A stretch of DNA of 64,000 nt from NCBI RefSeq assembly GCF_001874145.1, contig NZ_MPCX01000004.1, positions 124,001 through 188,000 of the forward strand, in the 5' to 3' direction. This stretch comes from Lacinutrix sp. MedPE-SW. GTDB taxonomy: Bacteria; Bacteroidota; Bacteroidia; Flavobacteriales; Flavobacteriaceae. Below, piece after piece: positions 34,201 through 43,416 of this stretch. Each line of letters begins with the position of its first letter. The first letter of the stretch is position 1. Below the pieces are notes generated by a model. It searched no databases. It was given only the letters and a program-made list of their open reading frames with translations, and had not been told where the DNA came from. The position numbers and the translations under genes were made by a program.

Positions 34201-36049
34201 AACAGTCAACATAAATTTAGCAGGTATATTTTTTCACATAGATGAAGATGCATACTTAAAATTGCAGCGCTATCTTGAGGCTATAAAACGTTCATTTACA
34301 GACTCTCAAGGAAGAAGTGAAATTATAGCAGATATTGAAGCTAGAATTTCAGAACTATTTTCAGAACGTGTAAAACACGATAAACAAGTTATTAGTGTAA
34401 AAGAAGTAGACGATGTTATCTCTATTATGGGACAACCCGAAGACTACTTAGTTGATGACGAAATTTTTGAAGATGAACCACAACACAAATCATATTCAAA
34501 ATCTAAGCCTTCTAAAAAACTATTTAGAGATACAGAAAACTCTTATGTTGGAGGTGTTTCGGCTGGTTTAGGTCACTATTTTGGTATCGATGCCTTATGG
34601 ATTAGAATTATATGGTTCTTATTAATATTTGGTGCAGGAACTGGTGTTTTACTTTATATTTTACTTTGGATTTTTATTCCTGAAGCCACAACAACTTCAG
34701 AAAAAATACAAATGACCGGAGAAAAAGTCACCATTTCTAACATTGAAAAAAAAATTCGTGACGGCTTTGATAATGCTTCAGAAAACCTTCAAAAAACTGG
34801 TGATAAGTTAAAGGAAACCTTTGATAATGCTTCTGGAACAATTTCAGAATCTGTAAAAAATATAGATTTTAATCAAAAAAGCAATACTATAAAATCTAGT
34901 TCAAAGTCCTTTTTTGATACTATTGCAGACATTTTTATGTTCTTCTTAAAAATCTTTGCAAAGTTTATAGGCGTTATTTTAGTATTCACTGGTGCTGTTG
35001 CTGTTATTTCACTAATTATAAGTTTTTTATCTTCTAATTTAGTAGATAATGTTCACATTCCTGGTGTAGATTTTAATGAACTATCTATTGCATCTGGCGC
35101 ACCGTTTTGGCTATTTTCATTATTGGTATTATTTGCAGTTGGTATTCCTTTTTTAATGTTATTTTATTTAGGTTTAAAAATTCTTGTAAACAATTTAAAA
35201 TCTATGGGTAACATTGCTAAATTCACATTGTTTGGCCTTTGGTTATTATCTATAATAGGTTTATTTATAATTGGAGTTAAACAAGGATTATCTTATAAAG
35301 AGGAAGCTAAAGTTATAAAAACAGAGCAACTTTATAATGTTACTAAAAACGACACTTTATTTCTTACCATGCAGAATAACGATTACTATGCTGAAAACTT
35401 TAGAAGATCATTTCATAATTTTGACGAAGGTTTTAATGAGAGTGGAGAGAAAGTTACTTACTCTCAAGGCGTACGCTTAGTTGTAAAATCTACCAGAGAT
35501 AGTGTCGCTAAAATTAGAATTGAACGTTCTTCTCGTGGTACAACATACAATCTAGCTAAAGATAGAGCCGAAAATATTAGTTACAATTATACATTAGTTA
35601 ATAACGAATTAAAATTAGATAATCACTTTTTAATTCCAAATAACAACAGGCATAGAGATCAAAAAGTAGAAGTTACTTTGTACTTACCAGAAGGCAGCTA
35701 TTTGTTTGCAGATGAAAATACACATAACTACCATAGCAATAACTCTTATCGTTATAACGATATTTTAGATCATGGTATGGAGTCTAACTTTCTTGAAGTA
35801 AAAAACAATAGTTTACTATGTTTAGACTGCCCAAACAATGACGATAATGATGACGATGACTTTAAAGTTAGAGTAGATATAAATAACGATAACGCAGAGT
35901 TAAGAATCAACGAAGAAAGTTTTGAAGCTAAAGGTAAAAACGCTCAAGTAACTATAGACGACAATGGTGTTAATGCAAAAAGTGAAGAAGTTAACGTCAC
36001 TATAGGTGAAGATGGTATAGAAATTACATCTAAGAAAAAAGATAAATAA
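34193..36049 (+). CDS. PspC domain membrane protein
   Basis: A 618-residue protein. Residues 1-90 are soluble and HAAS-like (IADIEARISELFSERV). The PspC domain (about 100-165) has NSYVGGVSAGLGHYFGID followed by the characteristic hydrophobic helix. Three to four further membrane helices (about 245-365) precede a periplasmic, Asn/Asp-rich C-terminal domain. PspC proteins sense membrane stress, and the large extracytoplasmic part here suggests a sensor of envelope state. It is translationally coupled to padR through an 8-base overlap. Confidence 0.9.
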   Translation: MNKTVNINLAGIFFHIDEDAYLKLQRYLEAIKRSFTDSQGRSEIIADIEARISELFSERVKHDKQVISVKEVDDVISIMGQPEDYLVDDEIFEDEPQHKSYSKSKPSKKLFRDTENSYVGGVSAGLGHYFGIDALWIRIIWFLLIFGAGTGVLLYILLWIFIPEATTTSEKIQMTGEKVTISNIEKKIRDGFDNASENLQKTGDKLKETFDNASGTISESVKNIDFNQKSNTIKSSSKSFFDTIADIFMFFLKIFAKFIGVILVFTGAVAVISLIISFLSSNLVDNVHIPGVDFNELSIASGAPFWLFSLLVLFAVGIPFLMLFYLGLKILVNNLKSMGNIAKFTLFGLWLLSIIGLFIIGVKQGLSYKEEAKVIKTEQLYNVTKNDTLFLTMQNNDYYAENFRRSFHNFDEGFNESGEKVTYSQGVRLVVKSTRDSVAKIRIERSSRGTTYNLAKDRAENISYNYTLVNNELKLDNHFLIPNNNRHRDQKVEVTLYLPEGSYLFADENTHNYHSNNSYRYNDILDHGMESNFLEVKNNSLLCLDCPNNDDNDDDDFKVRVDINNDNAELRINEESFEAKGKNAQVTIDDNGVNAKSEEVNVTIGEDGIEITSKKKDK

Positions 36050-36092
36050 ACACACAACTCATCAATCAAAAAACTAAAAATCAATCAAAAAA

Positions 36093-36146
36093 ATGATAAC
36101 AATAGCTAAATTTTTAATCGAAACCGTACTTGAAATTTTTGTTTAA
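36093..36146 (+). CDS. Possible 17-residue hydrophobic peptide after pspC
   Basis: MITIAKFLIETVLEIFV, an amphipathic to hydrophobic peptide, with the same AATCAATCAAAAAA-type leader as the micro-ORF at 33821. It lies in the transcript between the PspC stop and a terminator at 36174-36212. Too short to judge coding potential, but the repeated leader argues against chance. Confidence 0.35.
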   Translation: MITIAKFLIETVLEIFV

Positions 36147-36173
36147 GTACAAGCAATAAACCAACCAATTGCT

Positions 36174-36212
36174 AAACCATTTCAAGCTTTAAAAGAGTTT
36201 GGGATGGTTTTT
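36174..36212 (+). terminator. Terminator of the DUF4870-PadR-PspC operon
   Basis: AAACCATTTCAAGC (36174-36187) and GTTTGGGATGGTTT (36197-36210) give 14 continuous pairs (three of them G-T wobbles) around a 9-base loop, followed by a short T-run. Confidence 0.65.
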
Positions 36213-36216
36213 GTTA

Positions 36217-36224
36217 TATATTTG
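36217..36224 (+). promoter_or_regulatory. -7 box TATATTTG for the GIN-domain gene
   Basis: TATATTTG lies 45 bases before the ATG of the GIN-domain protein, immediately after the upstream terminator. This indicates that the gene has its own promoter. Confidence 0.5.
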
Positions 36225-36268
36225 CTAAACATTGCTGAAGTATTTGATAACAAACAATTTAAATAAAT

Positions 36269-37099
36269 ATGATTAAAAAATTACAATTAACTGTTATTGC
36301 ATTATTAACTATTTTTTTGGGGTTCTCTCAAGATCTTGAAAAAATTAAAGGAAGTAGAAATGTAGTTACAGAAATAACAGAACTTTCGCCTTTTAATAGA
36401 TTAGTAATTGGTGATGATTTTGAAATTAAAATTTTACAAGGCTTAGCACCATCTGTACAAATTGAAGCAGACGACAACTTATTTAACGCCTTAAGTTTTG
36501 AAGTTCAAGATGGAAGTTTAAAATTTAACAAACTACAACGTATTACATCTAAAAAACGATTTAATATTACCGTAATTGTAAAAGATTCTTTAAAAGTTAT
36601 TGAGTTAAAAAATAATGCAGAATTAGCTTCTGGTAATACATTAGAATTAACAGACTTTACATTAATTACTAATGAAAACGCTAGAGCATATTTAACTTTA
36701 AACGCTACTAATTTTAACTTTACAAATAATGATAAATGTAAAGCAGAATTAAATGTAACTGCAGATACAGCAACATTAAATTTGAATGATAGTACAGATT
36801 TAAAAGCATTAATAAACACTAGTAATACTGTTATAACAATGCTATCTAATGCCTATGCTAAAATTGAAGGAGATACAAGCGATTTAAATATTACTACAGA
36901 TAATAGCACCACTTTAAAGGCTGAAAAATTTACGTCTAAAAATTGTAATTTAATTACTAAAGACAAATCTGATGTATATATAGATGTAAAAAGTGATTTA
37001 GTACTTGAAGCATCAGGATCTACTGAAACATACATACATGGAACTCCAAAAATAGAGTTAAATGTATTTGAAAACAGTGCTATTTTAAGAAAAAAATAA
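36269..37099 (+). CDS. GIN-domain (DUF2807) secreted protein
   Basis: A 276-residue protein with a signal peptide (to about residue 20, FLGFSQ) and then a right-handed beta-helix of the DUF2807/GIN type, starting at VVTEITELSPFNRLVIGDDF and continuing through short repetitive strands rich in Asn, Thr and Asp. Such putative auto-transporter adhesin-head proteins are common next to PspC genes in Bacteroidota. The C-terminal part of the PspC protein has a comparable beta-rich, Asn-rich character. Confidence 0.9.
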   Translation: MIKKLQLTVIALLTIFLGFSQDLEKIKGSRNVVTEITELSPFNRLVIGDDFEIKILQGLAPSVQIEADDNLFNALSFEVQDGSLKFNKLQRITSKKRFNITVIVKDSLKVIELKNNAELASGNTLELTDFTLITNENARAYLTLNATNFNFTNNDKCKAELNVTADTATLNLNDSTDLKALINTSNTVITMLSNAYAKIEGDTSDLNITTDNSTTLKAEKFTSKNCNLITKDKSDVYIDVKSDLVLEASGSTETYIHGTPKIELNVFENSAILRKK

Positions 37100-37115
37100 A
37101 AGCTATTAACTACAT

Positions 37116-37151
37116 AAAAAAAGCCGAAAACGTAATGTTTTCGGCTTTTTT
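37116..37151 (+). terminator. Bidirectional terminator between GIN gene and trxB
   Basis: GCCGAAAAC (37123-37131) pairs with GTTTTCGGC (37137-37145) around the loop GTAAT, with A- and T-runs on either side. Confidence 0.9.
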
Positions 37152-37168
37152 ATTTAATTATAATGTGT

Positions 37169-38152
37169 TTAGTTATAGTTTGAAGTAGAAACTTCAAAAT
37201 TAGCATCTTTTGCTGCTAAATAACGTTCTGCATCTAAAGCTGCCATACAACCTGTTCCTGCTGCAGTAATAGCCTGTCTATAAACATGATCTGCTGCATC
37301 ACCACTTACAAAAACACCATCTACATTAGTTTTAGATGTTCCAGGCTTTTCGTTAATAATGTAACCTGTTTCATCTAAATTTAAATAATCTTTAAAAATA
37401 TCTGTATTTGGTTTATGCCCAATAGCTACAAAAAATCCTGTTGCAGGAATTTCTTTAGTTTCATTGGTTTGGTTGTTTTTAACTCTAACTCCAGTAACCA
37501 CTTGTCCATCACCAAGAACCTCATCGGTTTCGGTATTGTATAAAATTTCAATATTTTCAGTTTTCTGTACTCTTTCTGCCATAATTTTAGAAGCTCTAAA
37601 CTCGTCACGACGTACTAACATTGTTACTTTAGTACAAAGTTTAGATAGGTAATGCGCCTCTTCACAAGCACTATCTCCTGCTCCAACAATTACAACTTCT
37701 TGGTTTTTATAAAAGAAACCATCACATACAGCACATGCTGAAACACCACCACCAAGTTTTAAATATTTTTGTTCAGAGTCTAAGCCTAAATATTTAGCAC
37801 TAGCGCCCGTAGAAATAATTACAGTATCACAATGTATTTCTTTTTCATCGTTAACCCATACTTTATGTACATCTCCAGAAAAATCTACTTTAGTAATCCA
37901 ACCGTTTCTAACATCTGTTTCAAAACGCTCGGCTTGACTTTGTAGTTCCATCATCATTTCTGGTCCAGTTATACCTTTAGGGTATCCTGGAAAATTTTCT
38001 ACTTCATTTGTTGTAGTTAATTGACCTCCTGGTTGTGTACCTTGATATAAAACTGGTTTCATGTTTGCTCTGGCTGCGTATATGGCAGCAGTATAACCTG
38101 CCGGTCCAGATCCTATTATTAAGCATTTAACTTTTTCTATTGTATTAGACAT
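37169..38152 (-). CDS. trxB: Thioredoxin-disulfide reductase
   Basis: A 327-residue FAD/NADPH enzyme that reduces thioredoxin. The FAD motif GSGPAGYTAAIYAARA is at residues 14-29, the redox-active CAVC at 140-143, NADPH motif GAGDSACEEA near 155, and the C-terminal FAD contact FVSGDAAD near 283-290. It has a -7 box just upstream (38173-38180) and a shared terminator downstream. Its divergent neighbour is a cysteine-free ArsC-like protein. Confidence 0.96.
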   Translation of the reverse strand: MSNTIEKVKCLIIGSGPAGYTAAIYAARANMKPVLYQGTQPGGQLTTTNEVENFPGYPKGITGPEMMMELQSQAERFETDVRNGWITKVDFSGDVHKVWVNDEKEIHCDTVIISTGASAKYLGLDSEQKYLKLGGGVSACAVCDGFFYKNQEVVIVGAGDSACEEAHYLSKLCTKVTMLVRRDEFRASKIMAERVQKTENIEILYNTETDEVLGDGQVVTGVRVKNNQTNETKEIPATGFFVAIGHKPNTDIFKDYLNLDETGYIINEKPGTSKTNVDGVFVSGDAADHVYRQAITAAGTGCMAALDAERYLAAKDANFEVSTSNYN

Positions 38153-38172
38153 AGTATTATATTTTGTAATAA

Positions 38173-38180
38173 CAAAAGTA
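38173..38180 (-). promoter_or_regulatory. -7 box TACTTTTG for trxB
   Basis: Minus-strand TACTTTTG matches TAnnTTTG 21 bases before the trxB start. No TTG at the expected -33 spacing. Confidence 0.5.
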
Positions 38181-38350
38181 GGATTTTTAATAGTAAACTT
38201 ACAGTTTAGTTATCAACAGATGTTATTGAATTATAAGTTTATATAATACCTAAAGTTTTATTAAAATACTGCAAAGAAGATGTTAATTGTAACCCAAATG
38301 TTAAATGTTAAACTTAACTTTATGAAAACTAATAACAAATACCAGTTACA

Positions 38351-38761
38351 ATGAGCAGTATAGCAACCAACCAAAATGAAACTATTTTATATTATAATTC
38401 TAATACTTCTCTAGGCAAACAAACATTACCTTACTTAGAAGCTTCAGATAGAAAAATTAGAACTATAGATATTTCTAAAACTAATGTTACTGGAACACAA
38501 TGGGCTAGTTTAGCAAACAAACTAAATATTTTTATAAAAGATTTAGTAAATAAAGAACATCCAGATTTTAAAAAAAACTATAAAGACTCAACTAATTTAT
38601 CTGAAGATGATTGGATTAAAATTTTAAATGCAAATCCAGAAACACTAAAATCTCCAATTTTAATAGTTGGAAAAAAATATTATTTAATTGATACACCATC
38701 TAAAGTTGCTCCATTATTAAAAACTGAAGGTGAAGATATCGATGCGCAAAATCCAAATTAA
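38351..38761 (+). CDS. ArsC/Spx-like protein without cysteine
   Basis: A 136-residue protein with the arsenate reductase-like thioredoxin fold: TILYYNSNTSLGKQTLPYL at the start, the middle helix GTQWASLANKLN, then the cis-Pro region NPETLKSPILIVGKKYYLI. The usual catalytic Cys or CxxC is replaced by NSNTSLG, and the whole protein contains no cysteine, so it cannot be an ordinary arsenate reductase or redox-sensing Spx. A structural or regulatory role is likely. It is divergent from trxB. Confidence 0.75.
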   Translation: MSSIATNQNETILYYNSNTSLGKQTLPYLEASDRKIRTIDISKTNVTGTQWASLANKLNIFIKDLVNKEHPDFKKNYKDSTNLSEDDWIKILNANPETLKSPILIVGKKYYLIDTPSKVAPLLKTEGEDIDAQNPN

Positions 38762-38855
38762 AAATTCAATTTGGCATAATACCCAAAATTTATTAAATTA
38801 AAGCAATACCTATAACCTTAAAAGACATTTTTTATTGGCTACTATATTTTAAACA

Positions 38856-39887
38856 ATGGCAAAAACTGCAATAATAAAACATGACTCTATTAAAAACATA
38901 GTGTTAGAACTTTCTAAAGTTTTAAACACTAACTATGATGTGGATAATAATGAATTATGTTTTGATTTGCCTAAAAATATAGGAGATGGTTATTTTAGAA
39001 GTATAAATTTTGATTTTGGAGTAGAAGTCTTAATAGCAGATTTTTATATTAAAGAAGAAATTTCGCTAGTTTTTGAAAAGGAAAAAATAAACCCGCTTAA
39101 AATATTAATAAACTTAGAAGCTCCAATAGCATTTAAAAGTAAAAACAACAACATTAAATTAAATAGATTAGAAAGTGTCATGTCAAGTCCAGGCACCAAC
39201 GAATCTCAAAAGTTTATTTTTAGCAAAAACAAACCTACTACCTTTTTTTATATTCAAATAAATAGAAAAGAATTTGAAAGCAAAATAGAACAGTTTATTG
39301 GAGAAATAAATGAAAATCTTGAAACACTTTTAAGAGACTTAAATGGTATAAATCCATTTTTCTATCAAGGTTATTTATCTTTGGATATAGCAGAAATTAC
39401 CGAAGATTTTAAAACCTGCGAATTTACAGATTTTATGCAATCTGTCTACTTAGAAGGAAAAACTTATGAGATTCTCATGACGTATTTACAACTCTATGTA
39501 GAAAAAACAAACGCTAAAAATAATAGTAAACTTTTAAGACAAACTACTATTGAAAAAATAGAAAAAGCAGTATTAATTATTAATAAAGAATTAGATGTTA
39601 GAATTAATGTTAGTGCCTTAGCCAAACGTGTAGGCTTAAATCAAAATACATTACAATCTGGTTTTAAACAACTGTTTTCTACTTCTGTTAATGAGTATAT
39701 ACGCGATCATAAAATAGAGTACGCAAAAAACCTTTTAGAAAACTCTGAACTAAATATTACTGAAATCACCTATAAAATAGGCATTAGTTCCAGAAGTTAT
39801 TTTTCAAAACTATTTAGAGAACGATATGGCATAACACCTAAACAATACGTTTCTCAATCTCGAATTAAAAAAACGCAACCCGTTTAA
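38856..39887 (+). CDS. AraC-family transcriptional regulator, paralogue 1
   Basis: A 343-residue protein with a C-terminal AraC DNA-binding domain of two helix-turn-helix units (about residues 240-335): INVSALAKRVGLNQNTLQ in the first, then LNITEITYKIGISSRSYFSK and the GITPKQYV end motif. The N-terminal 220 residues are an unrecognised sensor part without membrane segments. A second regulator of identical length lies 139 bases downstream; both have the same architecture, which points to an old tandem duplication. Confidence 0.9.
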   Translation: MAKTAIIKHDSIKNIVLELSKVLNTNYDVDNNELCFDLPKNIGDGYFRSINFDFGVEVLIADFYIKEEISLVFEKEKINPLKILINLEAPIAFKSKNNNIKLNRLESVMSSPGTNESQKFIFSKNKPTTFFYIQINRKEFESKIEQFIGEINENLETLLRDLNGINPFFYQGYLSLDIAEITEDFKTCEFTDFMQSVYLEGKTYEILMTYLQLYVEKTNAKNNSKLLRQTTIEKIEKAVLIINKELDVRINVSALAKRVGLNQNTLQSGFKQLFSTSVNEYIRDHKIEYAKNLLENSELNITEITYKIGISSRSYFSKLFRERYGITPKQYVSQSRIKKTQPV

Positions 39888-40026
39888 CCCAAATTAAAAT
39901 TAACTTTAAAACGACCAAAATGTTAGTTTAAATTTCAATAAAGCTAACAAATAGAGTTATAACAAGTTTTTTTACAAATTAAAAACACCTACCAATCTAA
40001 TTAAAATTTAAAAAGATTGAATCGCT

Positions 40027-41058
40027 ATGAAAAAAAGAAATAATACATATCCATCTCAAATTGCCGAATTAAAACATTTATTTGGAGGAAATATTATTGA
40101 AAAAAATGGCGTATATCAATTAAAAACAGATAATTCTTTTGCAAAAGGCACAGTAACTCACTACACTTTAAGTCACGGTACAAGTGCCTTGAATTTTAAT
40201 ATTACCTTTAATACAGATGTAGCTTATACCTTAGGTTGTTTAACTAAAAACATTATACATTTTGCTTACTGCGTACAAGGCGCATGCTATTTTAAATCTC
40301 AAGAAGATAAAAAACACACTAAAATTGAAGAACTACAACCTAGCATTTTTGGCAGCTATAAAAATAAATCTAACCAAATAAATATAAAGCAAGACTCTAA
40401 ATTTGTTTTTACACTAATCTCTGTAGATAAAGATGTTTATTTTAAAACCTATTTTAAAGGTGCTTTTGAAAATGATACAGAATTAGAAAAATTATATAAA
40501 GCCTTTGAGACCCTAAACTCAAAAATCTTTAAATGCTCCTTTAATTTAAAAATTGCAGATTATTTACGAGTTATAGACTCTATACATTTAAACGATTCTA
40601 TAGCTAATATTTTAAAAATTGATAGTAATTTTCAATATTTATTAGCCATACAAATAGAATTATTTTACAAAGAAAAATTTGAAGAATGCCACACGGCCAC
40701 ACTGTCTAAATTTGAACTTCAAAAAATTAGACAAATAACAGAGTATATTGTGGATAACCCAGAAGTGCAACATTCTATTAGTACACTCTGCGCTCAAGTA
40801 AGTATGTCGCCAGCCAAACTTCAAGAAGGTTTTAAAAGTATGCATAATACAACCGTTGCAGATTTTATAAGAAATGTAAGAGTAGAAAAAGCCGAAAAAC
40901 TTTTAACAGACACCGATTTAAACATCTCTGAAATTGTATATACTATTGGATTAACTAGTAGAAGTTATTTTTGCAAAATATTTAAACAAAAATATTCTTG
41001 TAGCCCAAAGCGTTATAGAAAAAAAATAAGAACAACTTCTGCTGAAGTTAATTTATAA
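40027..41058 (+). CDS. AraC-family transcriptional regulator, paralogue 2
   Basis: A 343-residue protein, the same length as the upstream regulator. The AraC domain covers about residues 235-335 (STLCAQVSMSPAKLQEGF, then LNISEIVYTIGLTSRSYFCK, CSPKRYRK). The N-terminal region looks cupin-like in strand pattern (NIIHFAYCVQGACYF) but has no clear metal-binding His set. A strong hairpin terminator follows. The cellular signal is unknown. Confidence 0.9.
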   Translation: MKKRNNTYPSQIAELKHLFGGNIIEKNGVYQLKTDNSFAKGTVTHYTLSHGTSALNFNITFNTDVAYTLGCLTKNIIHFAYCVQGACYFKSQEDKKHTKIEELQPSIFGSYKNKSNQINIKQDSKFVFTLISVDKDVYFKTYFKGAFENDTELEKLYKAFETLNSKIFKCSFNLKIADYLRVIDSIHLNDSIANILKIDSNFQYLLAIQIELFYKEKFEECHTATLSKFELQKIRQITEYIVDNPEVQHSISTLCAQVSMSPAKLQEGFKSMHNTTVADFIRNVRVEKAEKLLTDTDLNISEIVYTIGLTSRSYFCKIFKQKYSCSPKRYRKKIRTTSAEVNL

Positions 41059-41092
41059 TAAAAAAGGATATCTAAAATTAGATATCCTTTCT
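41059..41092 (+). terminator. Terminator after the second AraC gene
   Basis: AAAGGATATCTAA (41063-41075) pairs with TTAGATATCCTTT (41078-41090) in a nearly perfect hairpin, preceded by an A-run and followed by CTATTTG. Confidence 0.85.
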
Positions 41093-41123
41093 ATTTGAAT
41101 AGTTATTAAACCAACCCAAATAA

Positions 41124-41576
41124 CTAATCAACTATATCTTCTAATCCTTTAATAGTATTTAATCCAACTTCTATTTTAGATTTTTGATCTTGTAAAATAG
41201 ATTTAGTAGACGATGGTAAACTTACATCATTCATAACATCATCATATTCACTAACTGCAGCTTTTTCACCTCTAATAGACTCTTCTAACATGCTTTCTTC
41301 GTTTTCGTTAGAGAATAACGCCTTAGTATCCATCCAAGCTCTATGCAATGTTCCTTTTACACTTCCACCTTTATCTATTTCTTGTCCAAATGCTTGAATT
41401 TCTTGTTTTAGTTCATGTCCAAAATCATAACGCTGCTGTGCTTTATTACTAAAATAGTTTTTAAGTCCAGCGTGGTCTACATTCTCTGCAGCCTTTTTGT
41501 AACCTTTTTCTGCATCGTAAGTTCTTTCTAATAAATTATTAAGTTTTTTTCCAACTTCTTCTGTGTATGTTCCCAT
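41124..41576 (-). CDS. PA2169-family (DUF2383) four-helix-bundle protein
   Basis: A 150-residue soluble ferritin-like four-helix protein: TYTEEVGKKLNNLLERTYDA, then GYKKAAENVDHAGLKNYF and a last helix with ESIRGEKAAVSEYDD. The family is of unknown function and is associated with general stress in many bacteria. It heads a minus-strand group of stress-type genes. An imperfect palindrome lies in its upstream region (41603-41624). Confidence 0.9.
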   Translation of the reverse strand: MGTYTEEVGKKLNNLLERTYDAEKGYKKAAENVDHAGLKNYFSNKAQQRYDFGHELKQEIQAFGQEIDKGGSVKGTLHRAWMDTKALFSNENEESMLEESIRGEKAAVSEYDDVMNDVSLPSSTKSILQDQKSKIEVGLNTIKGLEDIVD

Positions 41577-41602
41577 GATTTTTGTTTTAAATTAATATTT
41601 AT

Positions 41603-41624
41603 GTGAGATAATAGTAATTATCAC
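41603..41624. promoter_or_regulatory. Imperfect inverted repeat upstream of the DUF2383 gene
   Basis: GTGAGATAAT (41603-41612) and ATTATCAC (41617-41624) are reverse complements apart from one extra G. It lies 27-48 bases before the start codon, a usual operator position. Confidence 0.3.
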
Positions 41625-41744
41625 TACAGTAAATTTAATCTTAAATTAGAAGTTATGTTGACCTAAATAAATTGAATAATAGCTCAAAAAATTACTAATT
41701 TTTTTAACAAAACACTTTGTTAAATTATAACTAAGAAACTAAAT

Positions 41745-42833
41745 CTAAACCTTTAAATCTGGTTTAAATTTATCTAACAAAAATAGTAATGCTTCCTCGG
41801 TATTAGATAAGTTTAAGTGCTTGTTTTTATTAGAATCTATAATTTTAAAAGCTTCAGAAATAGTATCATCTTGATAACTTTTAACTAATATTGGATGCAC
41901 GTAATATTTTTTACAAACATTTCTTGTATTTCCTAATGCTTTTGCGGCTGCATCAAAACTAGTTAGTATATTTTTATCTTTTTGTTTTTCATTTTTAGTT
42001 AAGCCTAAATCATATAAAGTATCTAAAAACACAACAGATGCTGCCCAAGTTCTAAAATCTTTAGCTGTAAAATGTTGTTCGCATAACGAAAAAATATAAT
42101 CGTTAACCATACTACTATCTATGGTATGTTTTTCGCCATCTGCATCATAATATTTAAAAAGTTCCCAACCTGGTAATTCTTGGCATTTATTAACGAGATA
42201 GATGAGTTTTTTATTACGCAAACTAATACAGTGCTCTTTACCTTTTTTACCTGTAAATTCAAATTTAATTTTATCTCTACTTACATTTACATGTCTTGTT
42301 CTTAAGGTAGATAAACCGTAAGTTTTATTGCGTTTAGCATATTGTGTATTACCAATTCTAATATGGGTTTCCTCCATTAACTTTACAATAAGTGCTAAAG
42401 TTTTTGTTTTAGGCCAACCTTTTTGGTTGAGATCTTTATCTATTTGTTCTCGAATTAATGGTAATAACTCACCAAAAAAACGCATTCTGTAAAACTTAGT
42501 TTGATTTCTAATTTTGTTCCAGATGGGATGGTAACGGTATTGCTTTCTTGCTTTAGCATCTCTACCTGTTGCTTGTAAATGTGTATTTTCTAAATAAGAA
42601 ATACTTACTTTTTTCCATGCTGGAGGTATTACAAGTTTATTTATACGGTTTAACTCAATTTCATCTTTTATAGGTTTTCCTTTAAATTCGTAAACAAATG
42701 ACTTTTGCTTTCGTTTACGTTTAATTTTCAATTCGTTTTCGCTAGCATAAACCAAATTTAATTTTTCAATTGCAAGCTCTGGCTCTACCCAAAGTTGTTT
42801 TAAAAAAGCATCGCTATTTAATTTTTTAGACAT
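41745..42833 (-). CDS. DNA topoisomerase IB
   Basis: A 362-residue type IB topoisomerase of the poxvirus-like bacterial group, which relaxes supercoils by making a 3'-phosphotyrosyl nick. The N-terminal domain has LVIPPAWKKVSIS. The catalytic part has RIGNTQYAKRNKTYGLSTLR, the active Arg in KDFRTWAASVVFLD, and the nucleophile Tyr in KKYYVHPILVKSY near residue 310. It lies 10 bases downstream of the hemerythrin gene, so the two are probably one transcript. Confidence 0.93.
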   Translation of the reverse strand: MSKKLNSDAFLKQLWVEPELAIEKLNLVYASENELKIKRKRKQKSFVYEFKGKPIKDEIELNRINKLVIPPAWKKVSISYLENTHLQATGRDAKARKQYRYHPIWNKIRNQTKFYRMRFFGELLPLIREQIDKDLNQKGWPKTKTLALIVKLMEETHIRIGNTQYAKRNKTYGLSTLRTRHVNVSRDKIKFEFTGKKGKEHCISLRNKKLIYLVNKCQELPGWELFKYYDADGEKHTIDSSMVNDYIFSLCEQHFTAKDFRTWAASVVFLDTLYDLGLTKNEKQKDKNILTSFDAAAKALGNTRNVCKKYYVHPILVKSYQDDTISEAFKIIDSNKNKHLNLSNTEEALLFLLDKFKPDLKV

Positions 42834-42843
42834 ATAACTAGAT

Positions 42844-43278
42844 CTAGCGTTGAGATTCTATATAGTCTTGATAGTCTTTAGATAACGCTGTTTTATCTTT
42901 ATCTGCTAACACTTTTCCTGCCATTTGAAATATAGTATGTTCTTCATCATCTAAATGGTGTTCTACTTCTTCTTTTAATTTTTTTGCTACTTTTAACCAT
43001 CCAGAAGAATCATAATCCATAGCTTCAAGCTCTTCTAATATTTCATCAATTTCATGGTGTTCTGCTATAGCATGTCTTGCTTGTTCTTGAGTTAAATCAT
43101 CGTCAATTAATGGAATGTAAAAAAAACGTTCTTCTCCATCTTCATGTATTTTTAACTCTTGCTTTACTTTTTTAAAAAGTTCATCTCTTTCTTTAGAGTC
43201 GCCAGTTGTTTTTACTAACTTATCTAATAAATCTCTTTGGATGTCATGGTCTTTTCTTAAGGCTTCAAATATATTCAT
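42844..43278 (-). CDS. Hemerythrin domain protein
   Basis: A 144-residue protein with the His/Glu spacing of a hemerythrin-like diiron site: His11 in LRKDHDIQRD, IHEDGEERFFY, ARHAIAEHHEIDE and VEHHLDDEEHTIF. Such proteins bind oxygen or nitric oxide or protect iron. It precedes the topoisomerase gene by 10 bases. An 'unclear' metal set cannot be excluded, but the four-helix pattern is convincing. Confidence 0.9.
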   Translation of the reverse strand: MNIFEALRKDHDIQRDLLDKLVKTTGDSKERDELFKKVKQELKIHEDGEERFFYIPLIDDDLTQEQARHAIAEHHEIDEILEELEAMDYDSSGWLKVAKKLKEEVEHHLDDEEHTIFQMAGKVLADKDKTALSKDYQDYIESQR

Positions 43279-43366
43279 AATATAAGTTTTTGGTTTTTAG
43301 TTTATTATAAATTTATTAAATTTTAATTTTAATTCTTTTTTATAAAAATTAATTTCTTCAGCAAAT

Positions 43367-43396
43367 AAAAAAATCGGCATAAATACCGATTTTTAT
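43367..43396. terminator. Bidirectional terminator between the holin-like gene set and the hemerythrin gene
   Basis: AAAAATCGG (43369-43377) pairs with CCGATTTTT (43386-43394) around an 8-base loop. It ends the ytxH-holin-small-protein transcript on the minus strand. Confidence 0.8.
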
Positions 43397-43416
43397 TAAT
43401 CTTTAAAATTGCGTTA

